NCBI GenBank assembly: GCA_023416335.1
Contig: JAEZHY010000208.1
Coordinates: forward strand, 1 to 21,397
Source: Pseudomonadota bacterium
GTDB lineage: Bacteria; Desulfobacterota; Syntrophobacteria; Syntrophobacterales; Syntrophobacteraceae
Length of the DNA stretch: 21,397 nucleotides
Direction of reading: 5' to 3'
Below the pieces are notes generated by a model that saw nothing but the letters and a program-made list of their open reading frames with translations, searched no databases and was not told the origin of the DNA. Made by a program: the position numbers and the translations under genes. Of this stretch, positions 1 to 7,055 are shown piece by piece. How positions within the stretch are numbered: the first letter of the stretch is position 1; each line of letters begins with the position of its first letter.

Positions 1-1
1 C

Positions 2-541
2 GCGGCCACGGCCCGTATCGGTGTGGCTACCGCGGACCTCTTTCCGAAATTTTCGCTCACCGGTTCCTTCGGATTTGCGAGCACGGATCTGAATTCGCTT
101 GCAAACTGGAGCAGCCGCACCTGGTCCTGGGGACCTTCCATGAACTGGCCGATTTTCACAGCCGGCCGTATCCGATGGAATATAGAGGTCCAGAACGCAA
201 TCCAGGAGCAGACGCTCCTCACGTACGAGAAAACGGTCCTGACGGCATTGAAGGACGTCGAAACCGCCCTGGTCGCCTATACGAACGAACTCGAGCATAA
301 CAAATGGCTCGCAGATGCGGTGGAGAACAACCGCAGGGCCGTCGACCTGTCTATGAAGCTCTACGTGGAAGGCAAGACGGACTTCCTGAACGTCTTGAAC
401 GCGCAACGCTCCCTCTTTCTATCCGAGGACGCGCTGGTTATCAGCACGAACAATCTTACCACCGATCTCATTGCATTATACAAGGCCCTGGGAGGAGGAT
501 GGGAACGGATCGAGCGCGGGAGAGCCGGCAGTGAGCAGTGA
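2..541 (+). CDS. RND efflux outer-membrane factor (OprM/NodT family), C-terminal part
   Basis: This gene enters from the left edge; the reading frame is open from base 2 and about 179 residues are visible before the TGA at 539-541. The first residues read AATARIGVATADLFPKFSLTG, typical of the TolC/OprM repeat in which a coiled-coil helix (AxARIGVAxA) leads into a beta strand (FPxxSLTG). A Trp/Pro-rich strand follows (SWGPSMNWPIFTAGR), then a second long amphipathic helix (LTALKDVETALVAY) and the ending with LDVLNAQRSLFLSEDAL-like character. Family members form the trimeric outer-membrane channel of tripartite efflux pumps. The inner-membrane pump and adaptor are presumably encoded upstream, outside the window. 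The lipoprotein N-terminus is not visible, so OprM-type versus classical TolC is inferred. Confidence 0.85.
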   Translation, partial: AATARIGVATADLFPKFSLTGSFGFASTDLNSLANWSSRTWSWGPSMNWPIFTAGRIRWNIEVQNAIQEQTLLTYEKTVLTALKDVETALVAYTNELEHNKWLADAVENNRRAVDLSMKLYVEGKTDFLNVLNAQRSLFLSEDALVISTNNLTTDLIALYKALGGGWERIERGRAGSEQ

Positions 542-591
542 GCAGATTTTGGGCACGATGGTGCTCAATGTTGTTGCTTTGAGGAAATACG

Positions 592-686
592 CCGCTGGTT
601 CCCAAGGTCCGCCTCATAGCCGTCAACTTAAGAGTGGGATTGTTTTGATATGCTGACGTTTCCTCCTCCGCTGGTTCCCAAGGTCC
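592..686. repeat. 19-bp direct repeat, two copies
   Basis: The sequence ccgctggttcccaaggtcc occurs identically at 592-610 and 668-686, 76 bases apart start to start. Its core ggttcccaag also forms the arms of the inverted repeat at 883-933, so all three look like members of one dispersed intergenic family. Confidence 0.75.
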
Positions 687-882
687 TCCTTGGTAACCCC
701 GGCCCCGGGAGCGATGAATTCCCCGCAACGGCCCCGTCCACTCCGTCATTCGCCCGCAGATCGACTACTCAACAAGTTGCAAACAAATCTAATCCACCGA
801 AATCATTTCGCAATTCTGTCGGAGGGTGAAAGTGGAATGATAGGTGCGGCTTTTGTGAGAGGAAGCAGGAGCTTCCCAAACG

Positions 883-933
883 GGGGTTCCCAAGCCGGAG
901 CTTAGCTCCTACTCAGGTCGCCTTGGGAACCCC
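883..933. repeat. Nested palindrome with ggggttcccaag arms
   Basis: Perfect 12-base arms, ggggttcccaag at 883-894 and cttgggaacccc at 922-933, enclose a smaller hairpin (ggagc at 897-901, gctcc at 905-909). This is the layout of a REP-like intergenic element. There is no T-tract, so it is not a standard terminator. Confidence 0.7.
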
Positions 934-944
934 GCCCCGGCAGG

Positions 945-959
945 CCGGATAGTATCCGG
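945..959. repeat. 7-bp palindrome ccggata-g-tatccgg
   Basis: Perfect 7-base arms separated by one base. The loop is too short for an RNA hairpin of full length, so it is better read as a DNA palindrome. No adjacent promoter was recognised, so its role is unknown. Confidence 0.5.
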
Positions 960-1060
960 TACGTGCCGTGCCCACCTATACGGCTCGCCGGTCACTACAA
1001 TTGAAGTCTCATGAGAGAGAGTCTTTAAGGTCCTGAATTCACGCGGCAGGCGAGGACAAT

Positions 1061-1753
1061 CTAGTTTTTTGGCGGGGTATTTACCTTGAAGAATTCAGCC
1101 CTGGCTTTTATTCTCTCTTCGCGGTTTCTTCCCTTGTCCACAAAGAATCCAAACTCGTCATAGATCTGTTCGACGATGTCCCGGAAAGGAGGCTCTTCAC
1201 CGCCGTTCAGGATTCCCATCCTCCTTAGAGACTCGCGGAGGAATTCGACCCCCTTTTCAGCCGCCGTAGACTGGATGGCAATGCTGGGAGGGCATTTGCC
1301 CAGGTCGTAATAGCCGCATACCGAGAAAGGCAACCCTATATCTCCCGCCTCCTCCTGTTTGTAAAATCCTCTCAGCCCACCGGGTTTGATCTCGCCGTAG
1401 GGCATTGGCATGAATACGCACGAAAGAGGGACCTCTTCCTCGACCACAGTGGGTTCGGTACCGAAGATGCCGGACACGTAAGATCTGAGCAGGTCGCTTT
1501 CCTTTTCCGTAAAAAGTTCCTTTACGTATTCCTCAAAGTAATACCGCATCCGTTCATTTATCTGAAAGTACCCGTCTATCAGTTTTTCATATTCCAGAAC
1601 CGGCAGCTTCCGCCCGCGATATATCCAGTTGAGCCTGACACAGTCGTGCCCCTTGAAATTATCGACCATCGAATAAGCGCTAAAGAGCCGGACCTTCTTT
1701 TCGGAACTGTCGTCGCGCTTTTTCCCGCCACAAATAACACGCAGTTTAACCAT
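1061..1753 (-). CDS. Hypothetical protein, 230 aa
   Basis: I do not recognise this protein. The start at 1753 is supported by GGAG six bases upstream (cggagatctggATG). It has no signal peptide or membrane segment and is rich in charged and aromatic residues. The N-terminus is basic and contains GGKKRDD. The middle has FMPMPYGEIKPGG and VCGYYDLGKCPPSIAI, with two Cys seven residues apart. The end has a charged helix (GRNREERIKARAEFF). It is convergent to the efflux gene. The next upstream minus-strand gene (FecR/DUF6600) ends at its own strong terminator, so this gene is probably transcribed independently. Coding status rests on length, ribosome site and balanced composition. Confidence 0.75.
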   Translation of the reverse strand: MVKLRVICGGKKRDDSSEKKVRLFSAYSMVDNFKGHDCVRLNWIYRGRKLPVLEYEKLIDGYFQINERMRYYFEEYVKELFTEKESDLLRSYVSGIFGTEPTVVEEEVPLSCVFMPMPYGEIKPGGLRGFYKQEEAGDIGLPFSVCGYYDLGKCPPSIAIQSTAAEKGVEFLRESLRRMGILNGGEEPPFRDIVEQIYDEFGFFVDKGRNREERIKARAEFFKVNTPPKN

Positions 1754-1884
1754 CCAGATCTCCGTAAATATGTAAGAAAACTACGGTCGCAATTGGAACC
1801 CAAAATCCGTCACGGGTCAATACAACGGACCGAAGACCGGGTGATGCCAAACAAGCCGAAGACGAGCATAATTCAGAAAACAGA

Positions 1885-1914
1885 AAAGGCGAAACCCGGT
1901 CGGGTCTCGCCTTT
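1885..1914 (-). terminator. Intrinsic terminator of the FecR/DUF6600 gene
   Basis: Arms aaaggcgaaacccg (1885-1898) and cgggtctcgccttt (1901-1914) pair with one mismatch around a two-base loop. Read on the minus strand, the hairpin lies 36 bases after the stop codon and is followed by TTTTCTGTTTTCTG, a typical U-rich tail. Confidence 0.85.
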
Positions 1915-1950
1915 CCATTACCGCAAAACCTGTAGGTACAGGGCAGTAGA

Positions 1951-4158
1951 CTATCTGCCTTCCCGGTGACCGCCGCCGCCCGGCTGTCCGCCTCTCATCT
2001 GGTTCTGATGGCCGCCGCCACCGCCACCACCAGAGCGTCCCTGGAATGACGGCGCTCCGCCCATGCTGCGGCCGCCACCGCCTCCACCGCCGCGCTGGAA
2101 CGAAGCCCCACCCATGCTGCGTCCGCCGCCCGACATTCCGGACCTGCCTTGCATGACTTGGCCGGACCTGCCGCCCTGCATCTGGCCCGAGCGTCCCATC
2201 GAGTTGCGTTCGAATCCGGACGATCTGCCGCCCATGGAACCGCGGTATTGCTGGGATGAACCCTGGCGACCGTACGACTGGCCTCTGCCTGTTGACATCT
2301 CCCCCCTGCCGGACATGGTTGAGTTACGGGAGCCGCGCGATCCGCCCATCGATGTTTCGGATGTCGTTCCCGATCTGCCGCCGGATCTGAAGGAATTGCC
2401 GCCCTGCCCCGAAGACCTTCCGGTTGCCTGAATCGATGATGAAGCTCTTCCCCTGCCGCTCGTGGATGAGGATTCGGAGATTCGTCCTTGAGAGGTCGCC
2501 CCCCGGCCCATGCCGGAAACTCGTCCTTGAGTTGCCCCACCCCTGCCCTGCGGCGAGGAAACCGTCGTATTCGTGTGCTGAACGGCCCTTGGGTTCTGGT
2601 TCAAAGACCGGAACTGCCCCTGAGTTCCGCTTCCGCCCGCGGACATTCTGGGAGCATTCACGCTCGCCCCCGCTGCAGGTCTTCCCAACCTCGCGGTGGA
2701 GGCTTGTTGCTGAATACTCCTGCGATTGACTGTGGCCGAGGTCTGACTGAACCGGGTCTGATTCTGCGTCACTCTGCTCGTGACGGTCTGGTTAGGCCTG
2801 AATCCCGGGCCCCTGTCCGTAAAGCTATACTGTCTGGACACATTGGTAGCTCCGAGAACATGCGTGCCCACAACCGGAGTTGCTCTGAAATTGTTAATAA
2901 TAGTGGTGTTGTTGATATTCGTCACGCGGACCGATCTGTAGCCGTTGACGCCATAAAAGTGACCGTAGGGGACAACGGTTGCATGATTATAGAACCTGTA
3001 CCGGCCGAGATTGATGCTGATCAGGGCCGGATTACTGACCGTAAAACCCCAAGGTCCCCACCATCTGCGTGCGTAGTAAGGTTCCCAGGGCAACAGCGGA
3101 AACCACCCTACATTCACGCCCGAGTACATCCAGCCGACTCGTCCCGGATACCACCCAAAACCGATTCCCAGGTATGGTGCGCCGACCCGGACCGAAACCA
3201 CGGGAGGGGCCCAGTACCAGTAGTTGTTTGCCGAGAACCAGTAGCCGTAGTGATGGGTTACATATCCAAACGGTTCATACGGAATCCAGCAGTTGTCGCC
3301 GTACCAGTTCGTCCATCGGCCTGCGGTGTACGGGGCCCAGTCTGCTTCGACAGTGGTCGGGCGCCATACCTGGCGGTACTGGCCTTCGTAGTAGACCCGC
3401 TCCCAGCGTCCGTTTTCGTCCAAAACCCTCGAATCTTCGCGAATACCTTCGGGCAGATAATTTACCGATTCTCCCTTGGTTTCGATATTCTGAGCGAGCA
3501 TGGAATCGCGCGAACCGTTCCAGTCATCCCACTCGCTGTCCACCTTGCCTTCTCCGGCGGTGGCCTGCCGGTTATCCGCCAGGATTGATATGGATCCCGG
3601 AATTACGTCGTACTTGGCGCCATCTACGTCGTGAATGAAATCGACCTTACCCCGGATGCCGATGACTTCGACCGATTCGTCTCCCACATAGAGATCGAAA
3701 GCCGAACCCGGCTCACCCACGACATAGCCGTAAGGTGTGGTTGCCTTGATTACCGTCGTGGAACTCCGGTCGATGAACCGAGCCATACCGGATGCCACAT
3801 CGACTTCGGTCGCATCTTCCTTCAGGGCTATCATCTGTATCTGGGTACTGGCGCCGATCCTGAGCCAGGTGCTGTTGGGCATCAGAAACTCGGACTTGCT
3901 GTTTTCGCCGGAATAGAGAGCATCCTCCAGGCCGAAGGGCGAATCTTTTACCGTCTGCACCCAGTCCTTTTCCTCGGGGACGTAGCGCAGCAGTTCGCCT
4001 TCCACCAGGGAGATACGCCCGACCATCATGCCTTCTTTTGCCTGGACCTGTTTCCTGGCCGCACCCGGTGGACTTTGGGGAGATGCGGACCAGGCTGCCG
4101 ATGAGGCCGTGCAGGTCAGAATCAATGTCAAAAATAATATCTTACTCACGCTTCTCAT
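1951..4158 (-). CDS. Exported FecR-domain / DUF6600 protein with Gly/Ser/Arg-rich tail
   Basis: A 735-residue envelope protein. The start at 4158 is chosen because AGGAGG lies six bases upstream and the protein then opens with a signal peptide (MRSVSKILFLTLILTCTASSAAWSA); the frame stays open 53 codons further upstream without such support. A FecR-like beta domain spans roughly residues 45-190 (EDALYSGENSKSEFLM, LRIGASTQIQM, GEPGSAFDLYV). A DUF6600-type region at about 235-330 is dominated by Trp/Tyr/Pro/Gly (WAPYTAGRWTNWYG, WIPYEPFGYVTHHYGYW). Residues from about 460 onward are low-complexity Ser/Gly/Arg/Gln, becoming almost pure Gly/Arg/Ser/Met repeats. FecR domains here are probably structural, as no sigma factor or TonB receptor is nearby. 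The cellular role is unknown; surface or periplasmic location is inferred. Confidence 0.88.
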   Translation of the reverse strand: MRSVSKILFLTLILTCTASSAAWSASPQSPPGAARKQVQAKEGMMVGRISLVEGELLRYVPEEKDWVQTVKDSPFGLEDALYSGENSKSEFLMPNSTWLRIGASTQIQMIALKEDATEVDVASGMARFIDRSSTTVIKATTPYGYVVGEPGSAFDLYVGDESVEVIGIRGKVDFIHDVDGAKYDVIPGSISILADNRQATAGEGKVDSEWDDWNGSRDSMLAQNIETKGESVNYLPEGIREDSRVLDENGRWERVYYEGQYRQVWRPTTVEADWAPYTAGRWTNWYGDNCWIPYEPFGYVTHHYGYWFSANNYWYWAPPVVSVRVGAPYLGIGFGWYPGRVGWMYSGVNVGWFPLLPWEPYYARRWWGPWGFTVSNPALISINLGRYRFYNHATVVPYGHFYGVNGYRSVRVTNINNTTIINNFRATPVVGTHVLGATNVSRQYSFTDRGPGFRPNQTVTSRVTQNQTRFSQTSATVNRRSIQQQASTARLGRPAAGASVNAPRMSAGGSGTQGQFRSLNQNPRAVQHTNTTVSSPQGRGGATQGRVSGMGRGATSQGRISESSSTSGRGRASSSIQATGRSSGQGGNSFRSGGRSGTTSETSMGGSRGSRNSTMSGRGEMSTGRGQSYGRQGSSQQYRGSMGGRSSGFERNSMGRSGQMQGGRSGQVMQGRSGMSGGGRSMGGASFQRGGGGGGGRSMGGAPSFQGRSGGGGGGGHQNQMRGGQPGGGGHREGR

Positions 4159-4233
4159 ATGAATCCTCCTGGTACGATAAAACGGGACCTGCCAAAGGCC
4201 GCTGCCTTCTTCAACCGGTTCCTCCCGGCAGTT

Positions 4234-4325
4234 TGCACGTGAGATCATGCACGTGTATCCCATATGACGGGGCATGACGTCAGATAGTTTACATTTTTCA
4301 TGCCGATGGGTGTACATAATGTAAA
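4234..4325. promoter_or_regulatory. Divergent intergenic region with repeated palindromic motifs
   Basis: Between the divergent FecR/DUF6600 and CBS genes are two copies of TGCACGTG (4234-4241 and 4248-4255, 14 bases apart) and an inverted repeat TTTACATT/AATGTAAA (4288-4295 and 4318-4325). The placement fits operator sites for a regulator of one or both genes. No clear -35/-10 pair could be assigned and the regulator is unknown. Confidence 0.4.
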
Positions 4326-4433
4326 TGGGCTGGCAACCGCTGAGGCCAGTACTTAAAGAAAGAAGTGTTTATAACCGCCTGCGTGCGAATTGGCCACCTT
4401 GTAAAAAAGTTCTTCAGGGGATGGAGGGTTACG

Positions 4434-4895
4434 ATGGTGAAGGCAAAAGACATTATGACAAAAGAGGTCGTGACTGTCGGACCTGAAACGGATGTAACCG
4501 AAGTTGCGAAGCTGCTGCTCGAAAAACATATCAATGGCGCTCCGGTCGTCGATAAGGCCGGCAAGGTTCTCGGAATCATCTGTCAAAGCGACCTGATAGC
4601 CGAGCAGAAAAAGCTCCCTTTCCCTTCGGTATTCACCCTCCTGGATACCTTTATCCCGATCTTCTCACAGGCAAAAAGAGAAAAGGAACTCGAAAAAATC
4701 ACCGCCGTTAAAGCAGCCCAGGCAATGACTTCCGATCCGGTAACGGTGACTTCCGAAACCAGTCTCGAAGACATCGCATCCATTATGGCCAACAGGCATT
4801 TTCACACAATCCCCGTTGTTGACGGGGGAAAGCTTGTCGGGATAATCGGCAAGGAAGATGTATTGAGAACACTCCTGCCCGGGAGCGTAAAATGA
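4434..4895 (+). CDS. CBS-domain pair protein
   Basis: A 153-residue protein made almost entirely of two CBS domains. The start at 4434 has GGAGGG five bases upstream; the longer frame from 4365 lacks this. CBS1 covers about residues 7-57 (DIMTKEVVTVGPETDVTEVA, HINGAPVVDKAGKVLGIICQSDL) and CBS2 about 97-150 (AMTSDPVTVTSETSLEDIA, HFHTIPVVDGGKLVGIIGKEDVL). The linker between them carries Phe/Pro-rich sequence (FPSVFTLLDTFIPIF). Such pairs (Bateman modules) bind adenine nucleotides and usually regulate a partner. As a stand-alone protein its target cannot be read from sequence. It is divergent from the FecR gene and 97 bases upstream of a small exported-protein gene on the same strand. Confidence 0.9.
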   Translation: MVKAKDIMTKEVVTVGPETDVTEVAKLLLEKHINGAPVVDKAGKVLGIICQSDLIAEQKKLPFPSVFTLLDTFIPIFSQAKREKELEKITAVKAAQAMTSDPVTVTSETSLEDIASIMANRHFHTIPVVDGGKLVGIIGKEDVLRTLLPGSVK

Positions 4896-4992
4896 GGTTT
4901 GAATGCAAATTGAACTGAAATATTTCCGGAGACCTCCTGTTTGGCGACACTCAGAGGAAAAACCGGGGCCGACAAACATCAGGAGGGGTCTC

Positions 4993-5292
4993 ATGAGCCG
5001 ACGCAACACCATTGTATTTATTTCCGCCATTTTTCTCGCCTTTCTGTTGTCGGCTTATATTACCCAATACAGCGAAGCCGGTCAGGAGGAGACCATCATC
5101 GGTACAGTTGTGAAAAAAGGGAAGAGTTACCTGATTGAAGCCGAGGATGGGGATTATGTAGCGAAGGGCAAGGATCTCTCGAAGCTGGTCAACAAAATGG
5201 TGGAAGCAACCGGCATCATAAAGGAAGATGAAAAAGGACTGACAATTCAACTGAGTTCAGTCGCGGAACTGCAGGATACTTCACCGGACTAA
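4993..5292 (+). CDS. Small exported or membrane-anchored protein, 99 aa
   Basis: The start at 4993 is set by AGGAGGGG at 4981-4988. The first 30 residues are a signal peptide or N-terminal anchor (MSRRNTIVFISAIFLAFLLSAY). The remaining 65 or so residues alternate short strands and charged turns (IIGTVVKKGKSYLIEAEDGDYVA, MVEATGIIKEDEKGLTIQL). This resembles a small OB-fold-like periplasmic domain of the kind seen in short hypothetical proteins of Desulfobacterota, but I cannot name a family. It could be co-transcribed with the CBS gene. It is followed by a 42-base hairpin region and then by a new promoter at 5360. Confidence 0.75.
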   Translation: MSRRNTIVFISAIFLAFLLSAYITQYSEAGQEETIIGTVVKKGKSYLIEAEDGDYVAKGKDLSKLVNKMVEATGIIKEDEKGLTIQLSSVAELQDTSPD

Positions 5293-5297
5293 ACTGT

Positions 5298-5339
5298 TGC
5301 GGTCCGTCGGCCTCCTGCTATGGACCGTGATGGACCGCA
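5298..5339 (+). terminator. Hairpin after the small exported-protein gene, no T-tract
   Basis: Arms tgcggtcc (5298-5305) and ggaccgca (5332-5339) pair perfectly, starting six bases past the stop codon. The interior repeats atggaccgtgatggacc. With no run of T after it, it may be a 3'-end stabiliser or a weak terminator. Confidence 0.4.
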
Positions 5340-5359
5340 GTCGTCCGGTCCAAATGAGA

Positions 5360-5388
5360 TTGACTTTCGGAGTGGTCGATGAGATAAT
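5360..5388 (+). promoter_or_regulatory. Sigma-70-type promoter of the riboswitch transcript
   Basis: TTGACT (5360-5365) and GATAAT (5383-5388) are separated by exactly 17 bases. The predicted start, near 5395, falls just before the 5' strand of the aptamer's closing helix, which is where a riboswitch promoter should place it. Confidence 0.75.
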
Positions 5389-5394
5389 CGGTTC

Positions 5395-5491
5395 AACAAA
5401 AGGGAGTAGCTACCCAGACAGAGTCGTCAGCACGACGTTATAGCCGTCCGGCTCTGTCGTTGGTTAACGAAGCCAATTAGCGAGACTTTTG
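5395..5491 (+). promoter_or_regulatory. yybP-ykoY (Mn2+) riboswitch aptamer
   Basis: The known elements of this aptamer class appear in order. GGGAGTAGC (5402-5410) is the first conserved loop strand. ACAGAGTCGTCA (5418-5429) pairs through ACAGAG with CTCTGT (5452-5457), which follows CCGG (5448-5451). A hairpin TTGGTT/AGCCAA (5460-5465, 5471-5476) precedes TTAGCGAGAC (5477-5486). The closing helix is CAAAAG (5397-5402) with CTTTTG (5486-5491). The class senses Mn2+ and typically turns on Mn exporters (MntP, TerC, UPF0016 or P-type ATPases). None of those genes follows here; the next gene is a TFIIB-type zinc ribbon. The match to the class is from remembered consensus. Confidence 0.9.
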
Positions 5492-5529
5492 ACACCCAGT
5501 GGTTTGTGTCGAAGGTCTCGTTTTTTTTT
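5481..5529 (+). terminator. Riboswitch expression-platform terminator
   Basis: Arms cgagacttttgacac (5481-5495) and gtgtcgaaggtctcg (5506-5520) pair over 15 positions with two G-U pairs, followed by nine T (5521-5529). The left arm contains the 3' strand of the aptamer's closing helix, so aptamer and terminator are mutually exclusive. Ligand binding should therefore permit read-through into downstream genes. Confidence 0.92.
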
Positions 5530-5741
5530 GCCTGCCGGGACCTGAGACCCAGGAAGCTGTCGGGAGAACCACCATAAGCGCAGGGTTTGCTCCCCTGCTG
5601 CCTCCGGCTCTCTCGGGAACTCCCCACGCTTCCGGTCATCCACAATCCCATTTTTCAGTCTCATGCATCAGTCGCAGCCTGGACAGGGCCGCGTTTTCAT
5701 ATAGGCGTGTATCGGAATGAGAACTGTCGAAAGGATAAAGA
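5530..5741 (+). other. Long leader between riboswitch terminator and zinc-ribbon gene
   Basis: These 212 bases carry no convincing gene. A small hairpin gcaggg/ccctgc is visible around 5578-5595. It may be a leftover of a deleted Mn exporter or simply a long 5' leader. Confidence 0.4.
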
Positions 5742-6017
5742 ATGCAGTGTCCCATTTGTGATGTAAATCTGATGATCGCAGACAGACAGGGAATCGAGAT
5801 CGACTTCTGCCCCAAGTGTCGTGGCATATGGCTCGATAGGGGGGAGCTTGACAAGCTGGTCGAAAGATCGGAGGCACCGATCCGAAATTATGAGGAATAC
5901 CAATCTCATACCGGCCAATACCCACGTCCCGGCCTGCGCGAGGTCCAGGTCGATCCACGCAGTCACCACAAGCACAAACGGAAATCTTTTCTAGAGGAAA
6001 TTTTCGATTTCGACTAA
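5742..6017 (+). CDS. TFIIB-type zinc-ribbon protein, 91 aa
   Basis: The N-terminus is a zf-TFIIB zinc ribbon: CPIC at residues 3-6 and CPKC at 23-26, followed by the family signature RGIWLDRGELDKLVE. The four Cys should hold one Zn2+. The rest of the protein is hydrophilic, with a His/Lys-rich stretch (SHHKHKRKSF) and an acidic end (LEEIFDFD) that could also bind metal. The ribosome site is modest (aagg, seven bases before the ATG). The gene is 39 bases upstream of the Tim44-like gene and probably co-transcribed. It is the first gene after the Mn2+ riboswitch. Members of this family have no settled biochemical function. Confidence 0.85.
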   Translation: MQCPICDVNLMIADRQGIEIDFCPKCRGIWLDRGELDKLVERSEAPIRNYEEYQSHTGQYPRPGLREVQVDPRSHHKHKRKSFLEEIFDFD

Positions 6018-6056
6018 CCGGCCTTCTCACAAGAAGGGGGCTTCAGGAGGTAGATG

Positions 6057-7055
6057 ATGAAATTTCAGAAATTCTTTTTGGGTCTGACGTTTACATGCCT
6101 GTTTTTCTTTGCGGCCTCGACAATAATGTCTTCCAGCGCCTGGGCCAGGGCCGGTGGAGGCGGAGGCTCCGGAATGCGGGGGTCCAGGAGCTTTTCGGCT
6201 CCCAGCATGCCGTCCAAACCTTCAACCGGGTCTCCCGGCATAAATGCGCCCGGCAGGAATCCGGCCACGGGAATTCCCTCTCAGCAGGGAGGTTTTTTCA
6301 GCCGCAGTCCGTTCATGTCGGGGCTGGCGGGCGGGTTGGCCGGAGGATTGCTCGGAGGGCTCCTTTTCGGCGGTATGGGTCACGCATCCCAGGGGGGCAT
6401 GGGCGGAGGAGGCATTGGCCTCATGGACCTCGCCCTGATCGCTCTTCTTCTCTACCTGGGATACAGGTTTTTCAAAGGGAGACGAGCCCGGCATGCCGCG
6501 GCTTATAACGACCATGCCCAGGGATACAACTCCGAAGCCTATTCGGAGCCGCACGGCATCTATCGGGAATCCGCGCGCGCCGCGTCTTTCTCGGAAATCG
6601 AGAGAGGTTTTAGTTCAGCCACCGACCCGGCGTTTACCAACGAACTCAGGGAAACGTTTCAGGACATCTTCTTCAGAGTCCAGGCAGCCTGGATGAACCG
6701 GAGCGCCGAAGGGATCGAAGGAATTCTCGCTCCTGAGATTGCCGCTTTTTTCGCAGGCGAATTCGAATCCATGAAGAAGGCGGGCATCATCAACCGCCTC
6801 GAAAACATTGCCATCAGGAAGGTTGAGCAGTCGGAAGCCTGGCAGGAAACCGGGGCTGATTACATCACGGTCCTTTTTACAGCCAATCTTCTCGACTACA
6901 CGGTGGATGAAAAGACGGGCGATATCGTAAAGGGTGACAAGGCGGCTCCGGTAAAGTTCCAGGAATTCTGGACTTTCTCGCGGGAAATCGGCTCATCGCA
7001 GTGGAGGCTCTCTGCGATTAACCAGCCGGGCGAGGCAATTTCCGCGGCACACTAG
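6057..7055 (+). CDS. Tim44-like domain membrane protein
   Basis: A 332-residue protein. Two ATGs are adjacent (6054, 6057); AGGAGG at 6045-6050 sits six bases from the second, so 6057 is preferred. The order is: signal sequence or anchor at residues 1-31 (FFLGLTFTCLFFFAAS), a Gly/Ser/Pro-rich segment, a Gly-rich hydrophobic stretch (GGLAGGLLGGLLFGG), a membrane helix at about 120-140 (LALIALLLYLGYRFF) followed by basic residues, and a C-terminal Tim44-like domain from about 190 to the end (FQDIFFRVQAAWMNRSAEGIEG, ending with WRLSAINQPGE). Bacterial Tim44-like proteins of this layout are widespread but uncharacterised; the mitochondrial relative tethers Hsp70 to the import channel. The zinc-ribbon gene just upstream suggests a shared role. 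Confidence 0.88.
   Translation: MKFQKFFLGLTFTCLFFFAASTIMSSSAWARAGGGGGSGMRGSRSFSAPSMPSKPSTGSPGINAPGRNPATGIPSQQGGFFSRSPFMSGLAGGLAGGLLGGLLFGGMGHASQGGMGGGGIGLMDLALIALLLYLGYRFFKGRRARHAAAYNDHAQGYNSEAYSEPHGIYRESARAASFSEIERGFSSATDPAFTNELRETFQDIFFRVQAAWMNRSAEGIEGILAPEIAAFFAGEFESMKKAGIINRLENIAIRKVEQSEAWQETGADYITVLFTANLLDYTVDEKTGDIVKGDKAAPVKFQEFWTFSREIGSSQWRLSAINQPGEAISAAH

Larger units (their letters stand above)
542..1060. other. Non-coding interval with short palindromic repeats
   Basis: About 520 bases between the efflux gene and the convergent gene at 1061-1753. No frame here has codon use or a ribosome site that I would call coding. It holds a 19-base direct repeat, an inverted repeat and a short palindrome, listed separately. 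The motif gtgcccacc around 968-976 resembles units in the repeat cluster at 17427-18308. Confidence 0.7.

Noticed and set aside
690..905. Plus-strand frame of 71 codons in the left intergenic region
   Set aside because: It overlaps the repeat elements, has no ribosome site and its composition is non-coding.
2488..3588. Long open plus-strand frame of 366 codons
   Set aside because: It lies wholly antisense to the FecR/DUF6600 gene, whose signal peptide, domains, ribosome site and terminator are clear. The plus-strand product is Arg/Pro/Ser-rich with no family pattern.
5499..5720. Plus-strand frame downstream of the riboswitch terminator
   Set aside because: It starts inside the terminator hairpin, lacks a ribosome site and its product has no recognisable pattern, so it is not the missing Mn exporter.
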